The notes under the pieces were generated by a model. That model was given only the letters and a program-made list of their open reading frames with translations, searched no databases and was not told where the DNA came from. The translations under genes were made by a program, and so were the position numbers. A DNA stretch of 64,000 nt from Vespa crabro (Eukaryota; Arthropoda; Insecta; Hymenoptera; Vespidae): the NCBI RefSeq assembly GCF_910589235.1, contig NC_060958.1:4150742-4214741 (forward strand), written 5' to 3'. The first letter of the stretch is position 1. Each line of letters begins with the position of its first letter. This document shows, piece after piece, positions 13,101-26,999 of this stretch.

Positions 13101-13339
13101 AATTTTTTGTTAATAATAAACCTTCCAAACAAGGCACCCTTTAATAAGAATTACGAATATCTCTTCTACGAGATAGATAGATAGACAGAGAGAAAATTTG
13201 ATTTAGTCAAGCTAGAAAAATTTCCTTTCATTAATTTCATTCCGTCAAACAGCAACAATTTCCATCAAAATATCGTATTACATAATTCACTTCCCTATCG
13301 AACGTGAAAAGGATGACCAGTTCGTCCTTCTCTTTTTCT

Positions 13340-13342
<3 letters not shown>

Positions 13343-13396
<54 letters not shown>
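13343..13396. repeat. (CT)n microsatellite
   Basis: A nearly perfect CT run of about 54 bp. Confidence 0.9.
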
Positions 13397-13399
<3 letters not shown>

Positions 13400-13860
13400 T
13401 TATTCGTGGCCACAGGCGTCCTTTAACTCTTGACGGATATACTGGTCGTCCTCGCGAGAAAATTTCTTCGTCAATTACACCTGCGCGAGGAAGAGGCAAT
13501 AAGGAAACGTATATATGAAATTTACGAAATGTCAATGTAACGGAATGCAACGTAAAGATAATTTCAGAAGGAGACGAAGTTGTGTCCTTTTTTTCTTCTT
13601 TTCTCCTTTTTCTTTTTTCACCTGAAAATTCGTGTGTCCCCGAAGATGAGATCACGAAATAAAAAATCTTGAAATACGAGGATCGTCAACAATAAGAACT
13701 TTGGGAAATAAATTCAATTATCATTGCTGATCATTCGATATTGTAAGTTAAATATTTTTACACTTTAAACATAAAACTTCACGCTTCTGCTTGTACAAGG
13801 AGAAAGAAAGAAAGAACAAAAAATGATAGGCTTTCTATTATGCTTGTGCGAAGGGCAAAG

Positions 13861-13904
13861 CGAGTACTTAACGCTTACCACATTCTTTTATGTTCCAGGT
13901 AAGT
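13861..13904 (+). promoter_or_regulatory. Candidate recursive splice site (ratchet point)
   Basis: A 3' splice site is fused directly to a 5' splice site: a branch-like CTTAAC (13867-13872), then TTACCACATTCTTTTATGTTC, then CAG|GTAAGT with the junction at 13898/13899. In Drosophila, recursive splicing of long introns uses exactly such zero-length exons (pyrimidine tract-YAG|GTRAGT). The site is on the gene strand, about 11 kb into a 59.6-kb intron, where such a site would be useful. The pyrimidine tract is moderate rather than strong. Chance occurrence of the core in 60 kb is possible, so evidence from nascent RNA is decisive. Confidence 0.5.
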
Positions 13905-14626
13905 ACCAGACGATTACGGATGAACGTTCCAGTATAGTAGTCGCTAGTGAAACACTAAATCCGTTCGTAAGTATGTTCTACGTTTTAAGGCTCATCCAAT
14001 CACCATAAAATAGTGTCCAAGGGCGCGTTGTTAAGGACAAGGTGAGAGAAAAGGCATGAGAGTAGGATGGAAGTAGAAAGGGGGAGAAAGGAGAGGGTTG
14101 CGGAGGGCGAACGATTTACATTTTCATAGGGGAGTACCTACGGTTTATGTCGCTTCAAGGTGGACCGCATTTCGAACGCGTCTCGCGATGAAGATCGCGA
14201 AAAATTGCAAGCGCAGGTGCGTTTTCGCTCGACGTTCACTTTCGTTACCATGCGTGGTATTATAAATATTTACATCTGTGCGACCGTCGTAAAAAAATTT
14301 CAAGATCTTTTATCGATAATAGATAATAGTAGCAGCAGCAGCAGCAGTAGTAACAGTGGTGGTAGTAACAGTAATAGTGATAGTAGTAATAGTAAATAAT
14401 AATTGATAGAAAATTCGATAAATAATGACAAATAAAGATGAAATGATCTGACGATTTATTTTATTATTAAGAAGTTTTTAGATGAACATTGATTAGCATA
14501 AAAAAGATAAGAAAATTATATAGAGTGAGTTGTAAGATGTATAAAAAAAAAGAAAATCATTTATTTTGAGGTAAACTATCATCTTCGTTCATATATTACG
14601 ATATATCCTGTTTCTCTCGCCATATG

Positions 14627-14658
<32 letters not shown>

Positions 14659-15951
14659 CACATATACACATATAACAACTAATAAAATATAGTAAATTAA
14701 AGTATAATATAAACAAGTATAATATACATATCTATAATATAAAGATCTTGTACAGTCAAGTTTCCCTTTTCCATCATATGGTAAAAACGAAGAATGATCT
14801 AACTCAATCAAGGTTCGATTAATCGACGCCTTATACGACTTCGACGATTTCTTGATGTGTCTAATCTTGTTCTAGCGCTCCTTTCAAAGTGACCATACGC
14901 GAATTGTAAATGCTATAAATGCGATCCCTTCGAAGATCATTATGAGAATAACATCGTGGCGACCGTGAAAAACGATCGTAAAACTCTTCTTTCTCGAGGG
15001 CGTCCAAATCCAATGTTGCTCTTCTTTTTTCGTTTTTTTTATTATTTTTATATACATACATACATACATGTATATACATACATACACATATGTATATACA
15101 CCTATGTACATACGTATACAGTTACACATATATCAGCGCAAACGAACAATCGAAACGCTTGTTACGTACGTTCTCGTCCAGTCGAACAAGGGAGTGAGAG
15201 ACTTGCGTGAGTTACGAGTTGCACCAGATACGCATTTACAGCCAGTTCGACCTTCCTTCGACATGAGAAGCCATAAGAGCTCGCAATAAAAGGCACATTC
15301 CTTCGAGTTACTTCTCTCGAGTACACCTCGTAGATCGTAAAGAGATCGGGTATCGTTTATACGAGGACGACTTTAAACAAGAGAATCGAGAAAGTGAGAG
15401 AGAGAGAAAGAGAGAGAGGGAGAGGGAGGGAGAAGGAGAGAGAGAAAGAGAAAGAAAGAAAGAAAGTCGGCCATCGGATTTGAAGACACCTGTAGTAGAT
15501 GAGAACGAACACGACGGAGACTGTTGTGAATATGATATACGTTTCTTTCTTCCTTCAGATCATGAAACAAGTAGTAGAAGAGGTTGGACTTCGCTAATAG
15601 GGACCCATCGATTCAGCTACTACCGGCGTGTTTATCCTGAGAGATATCTTAATCCGTAATAACGAACATGTCCGTACAATTATTCATCTCTTGAATCCCA
15701 TCGGCAATGTTTGTCCTCCTCTTCTTCGCTTCTCTCTATCTCTCTTTTTCTCTCTTCCTCTTTCTTCCTTTTTCTAAATCTCATCTGTTTTTTCTTGTCT
15801 TTCTCTTAGTCGTCAATCTCTTTGATAAACTATAAACTTCCTTCAAACAGAAGAAAAAAGGATATATACAACTTCGAGGATAATCTTTAAAATTCTTTAT
15901 AATAATTAATCGACATAGATTTTTCAATATATTTAAATTAATGAGTTTATC

Positions 15952-16142
15952 GATCATATATATATATATTTGAATAATATGAATTTTGTAATATTAGGGT
16001 GTAATTTTATATATATATATATTATATTATATATATTATAATTTTATATATATTTTATATATATATATATATTATATATATTGTATTATATATTTATATA
16101 TATATATAAAATATATATATAATATATACACATATATATACT
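15952..16142. repeat. (TA)n-rich tract
   Basis: Imperfect TA repeat with TATTATA and TTTATA variants; strongly self-complementary. Confidence 0.85.
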
Positions 16143-16744
16143 TTTTTCTCGTAATCTAGTTTCAAGTTACGATCTTAAAATTAATATTTTCTTTAATTAA
16201 TAACGTTTATAGTAAGCTGTATACACGCGCTTAATACAATATGATAATTTCATAGATCTTCACTTTTATTTCGTAGACGTAAAATGTTCCTCGAATTTAA
16301 AGATATTCATTCGAGTACGAATTAATTCTCACGTTGAAGTTAAGTAAGCCGGCTAACTTTTCTAAAATGAAAATAATATAACGAGTACGCCACACGTTTT
16401 ACTGGAGAAAACGGTTGAGCGTGCTGTTCATCGCGCATTTTCTGTTTCTTTCTCACTTCTCCCACGTACCACTATTTGACTCCTCCCCCGTTTCTCTGAT
16501 ACAACCGAGCGCGTAATCAATGAGATTACTTGGGGACTGCGCGTCTCGAGCTCGTGTACGGCTAGCAGCGTACCGCCTTTACGCGACATGTGCGTACTGT
16601 ACAGTGAAGCAGCTCCATAAAGTCCATGGACAGGCACTAATGGCGCAATAACCCGACCGAGGACAGGCGATCGCGCGTGCGACCCTCCCCTCCCCTTTGT
16701 CCTCATCCTCGTCCTCGTCTCGTGCTTGTCCTCGTCCTCGCCCT

Positions 16745-16815
16745 CTTCTTCGTTCTTTTTCTTTTCTTTTCTTTTTCTTTTTTCTTTTCTTTTTCTTTTT
16801 TCTTTTCTTTTTCGT
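16745..16815. repeat. (TTTTC)n pyrimidine tract
   Basis: Imperfect TTTTCTTTTC units on the + strand, giving Phe/Ser frames on + and Lys/Arg frames on -. Confidence 0.85.
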
Positions 16816-19800
16816 TTCTACCTTCCCTCTTTCCTTCTTTCGTCGTTGTCCTGACACACAACGTGAAAAGGAATTCCCTAGACTCTAGGCTCCTCGCGCG
16901 TTAAAGACTCCTCCCTCTCTCCTTCCCCCTCCTTTAAAAATTTATCGCAACCATAACAATGATTTTATGGAGGTGTACAAACCATGCTCGAATGCATTGC
17001 GTTTTATTGCACGTCGAATGTTAAACGTATTTCGTAAAGATCCGAATCCTTACCGATCTCATGAAAAATGTTTGTTGATTGATTGGTCAGATTAAATTCG
17101 TTCGTTAAATTGTCATGAATTTTGTGATAATTTTGTTCTTGTGAAATCAGGAATGTTAGGTTTTAATGTTTGTTTTTTATTGAAAATATTGAAGATAAGT
17201 ATATTTTATTGTAGATATTAATTAATGAGAAAATATTAATCAATATTACAAATGCAATTTATTTTTATAATTTTTTCTTCTTTTTTTTAATGTCTCTATA
17301 TTGACGTAAATATTGCTGAAACTGTTTAAATTTTCTTTCTCTACCTCTACATTTATTGAAATTACAAAATATTCATTAATAATAAAAAAAAGAAACAAAG
17401 ATATCAAAATTATCGAAATAGAAGCTCGTGCGTGATTCGAATTTATTTTCTTTCGCTATGCATCGTTATAATTTTTTGGATCGTTAATACTTTGTTAATG
17501 GTCGTGGAAATTTTGTGGCGGTCGAATAATTCCCATAGTATTTTTTTCGATTAGTAAAATCGAACGTAAAAAAAGAGAAGAAAAGAAAAAAGACGAAAAT
17601 ACTTTATTTTCTCTGGTTCAGTTTCTCTTTTGAGGATTCTTAGGAAGTCGATATTTCAAGAGATAAGTTTAAAGAAGCGTTTCCTCTTTTCTTTCGATAT
17701 TCTTTGAAACCATAAGAACGCTTTACGAAGTAAGAAACGATGCGTTAATAATTTCCGCGATAACTTCTGCCAAAGGCGTGAAACGTTGTCAATCTGTTAA
17801 TTAGTTATTAAGTTTTATGATGCGGGAGAAAGGACACCGATACATAAACGTATATTGGTAAGAACGAAGGGAAAGTCGCAAGGATAACTGAAGATTTTAT
17901 TAACGACTAAGTGGAAGCGAAAACTTGGTACTTTCTTGATATAAGAATGTCTACGAGAACTTGTGCGATCACTTTAAATGCTTTTACTTAACAGATCATT
18001 ATTATTTCTAATATAAAAATTATAGTCGTTCCAAAGTTTTATAAAATGAGAAATAAATATCAAACGAATATTAAATATCCTCTAAATTTGTACTTAATCG
18101 ATTATAACGAACGATATAACAATGATACTATTGTAATAAAATTTTAATTCTATAAATAATTTTCTAATTCTATAAATAATAACAAATATATAAATATGGA
18201 GACTTCGATCGGAAGGAAGGAAGAAAAACAGAAAAAAAAAAAAGAAACAAAAAATTTTGAGATTCCTTTCGTTACTCGTAGCAAACGAGAATTAATCGTT
18301 CGGACATTAACTGACATCGATAAAGAACACCGAAGCTAGCTTAGTAGGATATCAAACGAAGGATTCTCTGTCCTCCTTGCAAAGAACGAGCGGCAGTCTC
18401 TTGGTAGGCGTTACGACAAAGTATTTCGTTCTTCGCTCATACATAAAGCGACAAGCGCGAACGGTTACACTCATAGCACCGACGAGTTATACGGTTCGAA
18501 CAACGGCGTTCATTGTGCTCAGCTCGGGAAGTCATGAGATATCTTTCCACTCTACGAGATGGAAGAAACAGAGAAACTGTGAGAACGTCATTACGTGGGA
18601 ATGTTACTCTCGATACGCGACTGGTACACTTCGATGACCGATTATTTTTCAATTCGGGATATATATCCGTCCGTTATTTCATGTAAAATTTGATAAATTT
18701 TTAACGTACCTATCTATTATCCATTCCAACTCGTTAGATATGAGAAATTACAAATATGATATAGTTAAAACGTTTAGTTTCTATCGAATGTTTATAAAAA
18801 GAAAGATGCTCTCGAATGTATTGAAGAAAAATAATAAAACTCTTCTCGTTTATCGGCCGTTTATTATTAGTTCGTGTCGGAAAAGAAAAAAAAATAAACA
18901 AAAAGAAATGAGGAAGAACGTATCGGACATCGAAGTTTAATTAAAATCCGAACAACCGATGCGAGAGGAAAGAAAAATAAATTATAGGATACCGACGGAT
19001 CCATTGATTATATATATTACGACTATAATACGACTCCCTAGCCCTTGATAATTACTTTTTACGTAGCTTTAATATTGGCATCATCGACGTCGAACGATTA
19101 AATTCTCCTTAGAAAGAAATGATAATTCACGCGATTTTCATCACCAGTTTGATGTTTTACGATCCTTTCGTTTTTTATTCATTTATTTATTTTTTCTCAT
19201 CGAGTTAGTTTTCAAATAAATGAAAATATTTCATACGTGTAGATGGAATTAATTCAATCGTAACGTAAATTTAGTGATTAATAACATACCGTAGCTGATT
19301 GAATTTATCGATTGCTATACACACACAGTGAACGAATTTAAGCCGGTGATATCGAATATCAGAGATAACAAAAAAAAGATAAAGAGAAAAAAATAGTGAA
19401 CATCCTTCGGTATACGTTCTGTCACAACGGAAGCTCGAGTTATCTCAACGTTCTGCTCTGAATATTTTCGACCTTCTCTGCAGGGAGAGTTCCATACAGT
19501 GAAAGCCACTCGTCTCGAGTTACGGATTTACGAATCCATCAACGTAGAATACATAAAACATACGATTCATGATATTTTCGAGTATTCGAGAAAAACTGTT
19601 CGAGAATATCATCAAGTGGATATAAAATTTAAATAAATCTATAAAGAGAAAAATATTTTGAATCCCGTATATCCGTTAAACTATATTATTATGAAATTCT
19701 CGTCTTATCAGTTTTTTTATTTTGTTACGTCGCTCATCCAACATTTTATGTATAATTCGTTCATCCTGTGAACGATATTATACGAATTATACTTCCTCGT

Positions 19801-20045
19801 AACAAATCTCTTCATAACTTCTACTCACGTTGTGCTTTTATTAGAAATTCTCTTCTCCTATGGTAAATCGATCTAGAACAAGTTATTTAATCATAACTCG
19901 ATTTTTCTTTCAACGATGAAAACGACATAGATAACGTCTTTCGCAATTGAGAAGAGCAGTTGATTTCGTGCGAGACTATTACTAAACGTTTTCATTGCAG
20001 TGATACTGTAATAGAGAACAGATGCCTCGAATAAAAATGAAATTA

Positions 20046-20098
<53 letters not shown>
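20046..20098. repeat. (GA)n microsatellite
   Basis: A GA run with a few GAAA interruptions. Confidence 0.9.
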
Positions 20099-20100
<2 letters not shown>

Positions 20101-21393
20101 AATTGCTGTTCGTTTTGAATTATACACACATCGATATGTTTAAAGAAAGAGGAAAACAATAAGAATACATACAATTTCGAATTATCAAGAAATCTTTGAT
20201 AATTTTCACATGGGATTTTGTTTGTTGACTTTTTAGTCGAGAAAAAATTTCATCCTAATCTCTTTCCCTTCTTTTTTTTTTTTTTGGTTTTTTTTTTTTT
20301 TCCTTGATGAAAATACTTCAGATCAAACGAAAAGGAAGAAGAGTTTGATGTTAGACCGGCTTCGTTCACCAGTAACTTCGTTATACAAAGTAGCTTTTCC
20401 TTTCATGGTAATCAAAGTCAATTTACTTTTTAATTGCTCCTCGGTGGATTACCAGGAAGTATCTTTTTTTTCTGAAATGACGGTGACGACGACAACGACG
20501 CCTACGCAAAATTCTCCGTGATATTGCACTTTCCTACTTTTGCTCCTCGTTCTTTCACATGAATTCTGCTTGCTTTTTCGCGACCCTTCTTCTTGAGTCT
20601 CATCAAAGAAGACACCTTATATGGAAGACAGTTGGTAGGAAGGGAATTTCTTTCTTTTCTACTATCCTTTTCATTTTTTTTCTATTGCTTTATAACGAAC
20701 TGCATGCATGCGAAATGTAATTCACTTTCACAAGCAAGCAAAGGAATAAATTCTTCGTTGAAATAGAAAATTATTGTAAAAATTTACTCGATGTCAAGGT
20801 GTTACCGTTAGAGTGTGAAAACCGTTACTTTATAGAATAACTAGGTATTAACATCGATTAACCGTTACTCTTAGCTAAAGCATATATAATTATAATTGAT
20901 TGGATATGTTGAAGATATAGCTACTTGTATATCCTGTTGGCTAACAGGATTGTCATTCAATATAATAGCTATTTATTTCTTATATCATTTGTTTCAAATA
21001 TTATGTGAATGTCCTTTATTTCTTTTTTTCTCTCTTCTTCTTCTTTTTTTTCATTTATTACCCAACCAAAATGATTAATTATTATTCTATAGAAAATACA
21101 TCCGATATATATAGTTATCCTTTAATAGAGTACAATGGTCTAACGGTAATGTAAGAATCTACTTTATCGGCAGGGAACTTTCCAATCATAAGATGAAGAT
21201 TTACGAGCTGTATTCATTCACTAGCCGAAGATTTCGCCACAACGTAATCGCGTAATTACTGGGACGCATCGTCCGTCATCAACCGTGTCGTTAGCCGTCA
21301 TTTTCAATCGATGTCGTCGTAGTCAAGCAAGTCACTTGAAATTCTCGCTTCCAACGTCCATCATTAACACCGAAGACGCTTCTAAAAAAAGAG

Positions 21394-21397
<4 letters not shown>

Positions 21398-21445
<48 letters not shown>
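21398..21445. repeat. (CT)n microsatellite
   Basis: A nearly perfect CT run of about 43 bp followed by TTTC units. Confidence 0.9.
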
Positions 21446-21453
<8 letters not shown>

Positions 21454-22153
21454 CCTTACTCTGAAGGATCGCTATTTATCCAATAATTACCATAATTACG
21501 CGGATTATGTGTATGTTTAGGCTAATTGTACGTTTATATTCGCATATATGTAAATTCGACTGAGCACTTCTAAGTCGTTTATTAATATGCTATACGTAAA
21601 TTTCAATCGTATAGTGAAAAAACTGTTATTATAGGATAGAAAATTGTCCTTAAACTCTAAAAAATATATCTACATGAAATGAATCATGAAATATATATGA
21701 AATACATATGTATATTTTAAGTTAAAAAAAAATAATAGAAGTATTAGTATATACAGTTGTTTGTATCACTTTTGGTCATATAGAGTTTATTGTTCACACA
21801 AATGTCGATTAATTATGAACGAACAAAATACGAATTAAGTTTATGAATTTTTAATAGTAATACATGATCGTTCTAACTGGATACAGTTAAATAGCGTTTA
21901 GCCTTTTCTGCTTTCTTTTCTATTTGTACAAGGAGAAATTTCTTGTACATCTATCGAAGTTTTCTTTCGGCTTACATCGATTCTTACACTTAGGTCTCCC
22001 TGACTATACAAATAACGGTGCTAGGCAGCATACTCGAAGTTGCAGGAGCGCGCCATTAGCTCTTCTAAATCACGTTCTGTCAACAAGCTCGAACGCGAAG
22101 AAGAAACGATGTAAGTGCTCCAAGAGTTGTAAGGAGCTTGTGCGATCGTAGAA

Positions 22154-22213
22154 CGAAAGAGAGTAAGAGAAAAAGAAAGAAAGAAAAAGAGATAGATAGA
22201 GAGATAGATAGAA

Positions 22214-22256
<43 letters not shown>

Positions 22257-22262
22257 AAGAAG
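22154..22262. repeat. GA/GATA-rich purine tract
   Basis: Imperfect GAAA and GATAGATA units run into a pure GA block (about 22218-22246). Three overlapping minus-strand frames across it are repeat translations. Confidence 0.9.
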
Positions 22263-22824
22263 GCTTGCGTGCTTGCGACGCACAGACGTGTCTTTGATAC
22301 GTAGACGGATAGAAGGCACGGTGTAACATCTCGCTCGACTCGATCACCGCATTCCAGCATCCGAACGATGGACCGAACATTCACATTAACTCCTCACCGA
22401 CGAATTATTCAAATAAAATCGTGCAATTGCTCTACCCCTGTTACTCTACTAGCAAACTATCGCCATTAAAATGTAATTGACGTTCGGACATAAATATTCA
22501 CGATCGTACTCTCCTCTTCTTCTTCTTTCTTTTTCTCCTTCTTTCTTCTTCCTTTCTTCCTTCTTCTTCCTCCTTCTGAATCTTTTTATTTTCCTTTTTC
22601 ATTTTTTTTAATTTTTCATTTTTTCGAATCGAGATCATCGTATCTCGGTGAAATCGAGATGATTATTGGACACGTGTAGACGATATGTAATCATTTTATC
22701 TTTTTCCTTTCTTCTTCTCGTTATTCTTAATATTCACAGTGCGGTTGCTTGCTTCTTCCCAAGAGATATACATAACTCATTTAATGTACTTCCGCGTAAA
22801 CTCGATTTAAAATCATTTTCTTTT

Positions 22825-22828
<4 letters not shown>

Positions 22829-22911
<83 letters not shown>

Positions 22912-22913
22912 TG

Positions 22914-22950
<37 letters not shown>

Positions 22951-22958
22951 TAAAAATG

Positions 22959-23024
<66 letters not shown>
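22829..23024. repeat. (AAT)n microsatellite, about 196 bp
   Basis: An almost uninterrupted trinucleotide repeat with a few GAT and AAA variants; the minus strand reads as poly-Leu. Confidence 0.95.
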
Positions 23025-23025
<1 letters not shown>

Positions 23026-24082
23026 CTTAAATAAAATCAATCGATAGATCTACGGTACGAAGTATATCTTAATAAATGTATGTGCTCTTCTTCCGTCAGG
23101 AAGTTCCTTCGGTCTTCGAAGGTAGAAAACCATCGATCGACGGCATTATAATTAGATCCTCCTCTTCAGTGTAACAAGTCTGTGTCCTCTACCAATAACG
23201 CTTTTATATACGATGCATGTGATATCGACTGATATTAAGTTACTCATATAACTTATCTGAATATCATCGTGATGTTCTTTTATTTTCTTTTTTTCCTTTT
23301 GTTGTTTCTTTACCAGAACAAAAATAAATTTGAAAAAGGAGAAGTCGATTCTCGAATCGTCTTCATCGCCTTAACCAATCTTCCCCTTTCCCTCCCTTCT
23401 TTCCTACAGCCTTTACACTTCCTGTTCTCTAACGAATTTTCATAGAGTCCTCCTATCTTCCTCTTCTCCTTTTTTTTCTCTTTCCTTACTAACCATTTTC
23501 ATCTGAAGTACATTACTCTACACGAAGGCTCTCTTGTTCTGTTATTTTAGATAATATTATCGCGGTTCAGCGAACCGTACGAAACAGTTACACACTATAC
23601 GACCACGTACGTTCGTACGTTCGTATGTTCGTTCGTTCGTTCGTTCGTTCATTCGTGATTACATAACGAGATTTGCCATGTTACGTTGGAACTCGGGCGA
23701 TAATGTTAGGATATTTTATGCTCACGTATGCAGACCGTTATGTCGCCGTTCGTAGGTATCTACTACCTCATGATCGTGCTACTATTTTCTTCTTCTTCTT
23801 CTTCTCGCTGGAAGACTTTCCGTAGACTGGCAGTTAGGAGAAGACGAGAGATAAAATAATAAGAGGTGAGGACGAAGAAGAGGAGAAGGAGAAGGAGGAA
23901 GAAGAAGAGAAAGAAGAGGAGAAGAAGAAAGGAGAGGAAGTAGAGGGTTTCGTCGTCGTGACTTCATCGAGCACGTGTTACAACGCGATCGAGGAGGATC
24001 ATTGAGAAAGGATCATCGTGACACTCTGAGAGGATGAGGATGATCCTTTTGAGAATAATAAAAAAAATAGAAAGAAAAAAGA

Positions 24083-24113
<31 letters not shown>

Positions 24114-24475
24114 CGCTAACACCCACGTTATTATAACGGATATAAATCCAAAGTAAAGGCAAATCGTGTTTTACGCCAGTCTCAAGCGAACCAGTTCGAA
24201 AGCTAGCTCGACGCGATATGCAGCATTCGACTATGAGAGGAGGATAGGACGAAAATGTGTGTCACTGGTGTCTATGTCGCCTAACGGCATCTCGTCCTCG
24301 TAGGTGATGCCGGGCCACTATAATAAATAGTAATATTCTATGCATCGCGATGCACATTGTGCATATACACGTCTTCGCGCATAAATATTACCTACATACA
24401 CCTACGTCCTCCCTCTTTCCACTCCTTATCTATCTCTTTCATTCTCTCTTCCTCTTTCTTTCTCCTCTTCCCCTC

Positions 24476-24537
24476 CCCCCCTCTCTCTCTCTCTCATTCT
24501 CATTCTCATTCTCATTCTCATTCTCATTCTCTCTTTC
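24476..24537. repeat. (CATTCT)n hexanucleotide repeat
   Basis: A short CT run, then about six copies of CATTCT, then CT again. It produces Ser/His and Ser/Phe repeat frames and is not coding. Confidence 0.9.
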
Positions 24538-25920
24538 TTTTTATTTCTCTCTCTGTCTTTCCTCTCGGTCGTGCTGGATGTAATCAGCAACGAAAGGACG
24601 GTTCATCGGTGTGTCGCGAGGATCACGTGTCGTGCTCTCGTAGCTCTTCGGATATAAGTACCCGTATCTTCCTTCGAATAACATTGGCGTCGAATCATAA
24701 ATCACAGATTACTCTTTACTATTCGAATTCGTCTAACTCTTTGACATAGATACCGTTTGGTCGTAATTGTATTCATTTATGTAAGGATTTTATTTTTTTA
24801 TTACGTAAAGATCATACGATTCTTTTCTTTTTATTTGTTTTTTTTCTTTATTTTTTATTTTCTTCTGACGCAAATCTTTCTCCTTTGATACATTCGAGAA
24901 ATTCAAAGAGATACGAATTTCGAGATATTTGCGCATAATCTTTCTCTCTCTATCTCTCTTTCTCTCTCTCGAGTTATTCGATGTCTCGTTCCCCTTTGAC
25001 AAGAATTATTCATAGATAAATTTCCAATGGAAATGATATCGTTCTCGTTCCTCCTCGTCGTCGTCGTCGATGTCGACGTCATTTATCGTTCGATCTTGAA
25101 GATGTATTTTTCTTTTTCTTTTTTTCTTTTTAAAGGAATTTAAAAAGACCAGATAGAGAGTAAGTGTCGAGTGTGATTCGATGTCGACGCCTATGCAAGA
25201 TCTAGCATCATACACTAGCACACGTCTTCGCACTCACGGAGCCATCGAGTAATCAACGGAGAATCAGGAACACCGCGTGATAGTCGTTAGAGGTCCGTGA
25301 TGAAGCCCAAGCTCTCTACGGGGTCCCTGCGTAATTGAATTTCCGCTATTCCCGATCTTCTTTGGGCGCACGAGAACAAGAGATTTCAACTTAATACAAA
25401 ATAGATGTGTGTTATCAACCACCGTAGTATTGAGTATTGATATATATATAGTTCGAATTTAACAAAAAGAGACACGTCGTTCATTAATATTATTACGGAC
25501 AGGAGACTATATTACGATACGTTAAATGTGTTAGTTCTACTGTTAAAAGATGATCGAAGTAGACGTGAGCGTGTTCATTGTGGTCGAGTCGTCATACCCC
25601 ATGTCAATTAAATTAGTATTTAATTAGATAGGTCACGAGAAGACCACTAGACCGCTTACCAACTTTCGAGCTTGACGTCTTTTTTCTTCTTTTCTTTCTA
25701 ATTTTTTTTTTATCCAACACTTCATAATCATTATAAAATCACGTATTTTCGATTTTATATTCATATCCATTAATAATATTAATAATATTGCTTTGATTTA
25801 TTCATCAAAATCTACATTTATTAATACATCATAAATATTTCATTGTTATATGTTAAATTTATAAAGACACGTAGATAAATCGTAAACGAATGTCTTTACG
25901 TTCACGAAAAAAAAAGATTT

Positions 25921-25980
25921 GTTCTTTTTAACTTTCATTATTTTTTTCTACTATGATAATTAGATATTTAATAGGTAAGC
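25921..25980 (+). promoter_or_regulatory. Weak second ratchet-like site
   Basis: A T-rich tract (25921-25952), then AT-rich sequence, then TAG|GTAAGC with the junction at 25974/25975. The pyrimidine tract is too far from the AG for a strong acceptor, so I rank it well below the site at 13898. Confidence 0.12.
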
Positions 25981-26593
25981 CGATGTTCGAAGGCGCAATA
26001 GCCTTTCTTTCATCGATGCACGGTGGTACATACGTATTATATGGCATAATTCGATTGCCGATGCATCGTCCGACAAAATTATCGTCATCGATGGCATGGG
26101 ATTAAGAGTCTCTGACACCACGACGACCGCGAAAATGAACCTTTAACGATGCCACGTCGATAACGTGTTACGTTCTTTTCTTCTTCGTCCTATTACATAT
26201 CTTTTGAGTTTCATCAACAAACGATTTTTTTATCGATCTTCACTAATGTGAAAATAAAGATATGTTTCGATTTTAATAGCATTTTCGATCGAAATATCGA
26301 TAGGAATGTTTTATAATTAATTTCCTTCGATAATAAATTATTTAAAAATAAGTCAAGTATCTTTTTAGTTCCAGACAAAAAATAATTTCGAAGAGAGAAA
26401 AATTGATAGGTAATTTTTTTCGAAGTACAAAAGCAAAGACACTTTTGTGAAGTGTTTCGTTAATAGCAAACGAGAATCTCGTCGTCCATCGACTGACTTT
26501 TCATTGGAAATTCAAGTGAACTCGACTATCATTTTTTTTCAAGGCACTTCAACGAAATCGCTTGGAAATCATCTCGCTCTGCAGTTTTTACTA

Positions 26594-26666
<73 letters not shown>
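26594..26666. repeat. (CT)n microsatellite, 73 bp
   Basis: One of the longest CT runs in the window, essentially uninterrupted after the first few units. Confidence 0.95.
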
Positions 26667-26669
<3 letters not shown>

Positions 26670-26917
26670 CTAACGGTACTTTACATGTTTGCGCATTCCC
26701 AAAGAAAAAAGAAGTGTACTCGACTTTTAACAGAAGGGAAAAGATCCAAAGATATGATTAAAAAAAAGAGAGAAAAAGAAAAAAGACAAAAATAATTACA
26801 TCACGTAAGGGGTATGAGGAGCGTAAAATTTCGTTTACGAAAGCGGAGTATGAAAGGAAGGATTTAAAAATCGATGGTAAACATTTATTGAATCACGAAG
26901 AAGCTTCAAGAAAAAAA

Positions 26918-26963
26918 TTTCTTCTTCTTCTTCTTCTTCTTCTTCATCTTCTTCCTCTTCTTT

Positions 26964-26996
<33 letters not shown>

Positions 26997-26999
26997 AGA
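26918..26999. repeat. (CTT)n tract
   Basis: CTT units with CCT variants. The minus strand reads as a Glu-rich run, which explains the 126-codon minus-strand frame at 26835-27215. Confidence 0.9.

Larger units (their letters stand above)
2936..13860. other. Intron segment: low-complexity DNA with small candidate regulatory islands
   Basis: No gene seen. Unique-looking sequence alternates with CT/GA, TA and ATT repeats (listed separately; minor CT tracts at 4101-4125, 10260-10280 and 12246-12288). Small structures at 3333-3351 (8-bp-stem hairpin) and 3358-3373 (16-bp palindrome) lie side by side. Four GATAAG motifs fall within 5457-5707. A CRE-type TGACGTCA (9077-9084) lies 6 bp from a TATAAAT (9090-9096). 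An acceptor-like T-tract plus CACAG ends at about 4448 with no matching exon recognised. Confidence 0.5.
13905..22800. other. Intron segment: repeats, one CpG-rich island, no gene
   Basis: No coding sequence recognised. The frame at 14160-14399 ends in a (AGC/AGT)n Ser repeat. GA/CT runs not listed separately lie at about 15392-15466 and 10-20 bp scale elsewhere. TACA/TATG repeats occupy 14624-14672 and 15052-15128. A CpG-rich patch at 16430-16740 precedes a TTTTC pyrimidine tract. Positions 16930-17015 carry TTTATCG and TTTATGG words in unique sequence. 17020-20030 is plain AT-rich DNA in which I see nothing. An acceptor-like tract ends at 15558 (CTTCAG). 21190-21370 is a small, relatively CpG-rich unique patch with TAATTACTGGGA. 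Confidence 0.5.

Noticed and set aside
12857..13132. Poly-Asn minus-strand frame
   Set aside because: A pure translation of the ATT/GTT repeat with no flanking gene structure.
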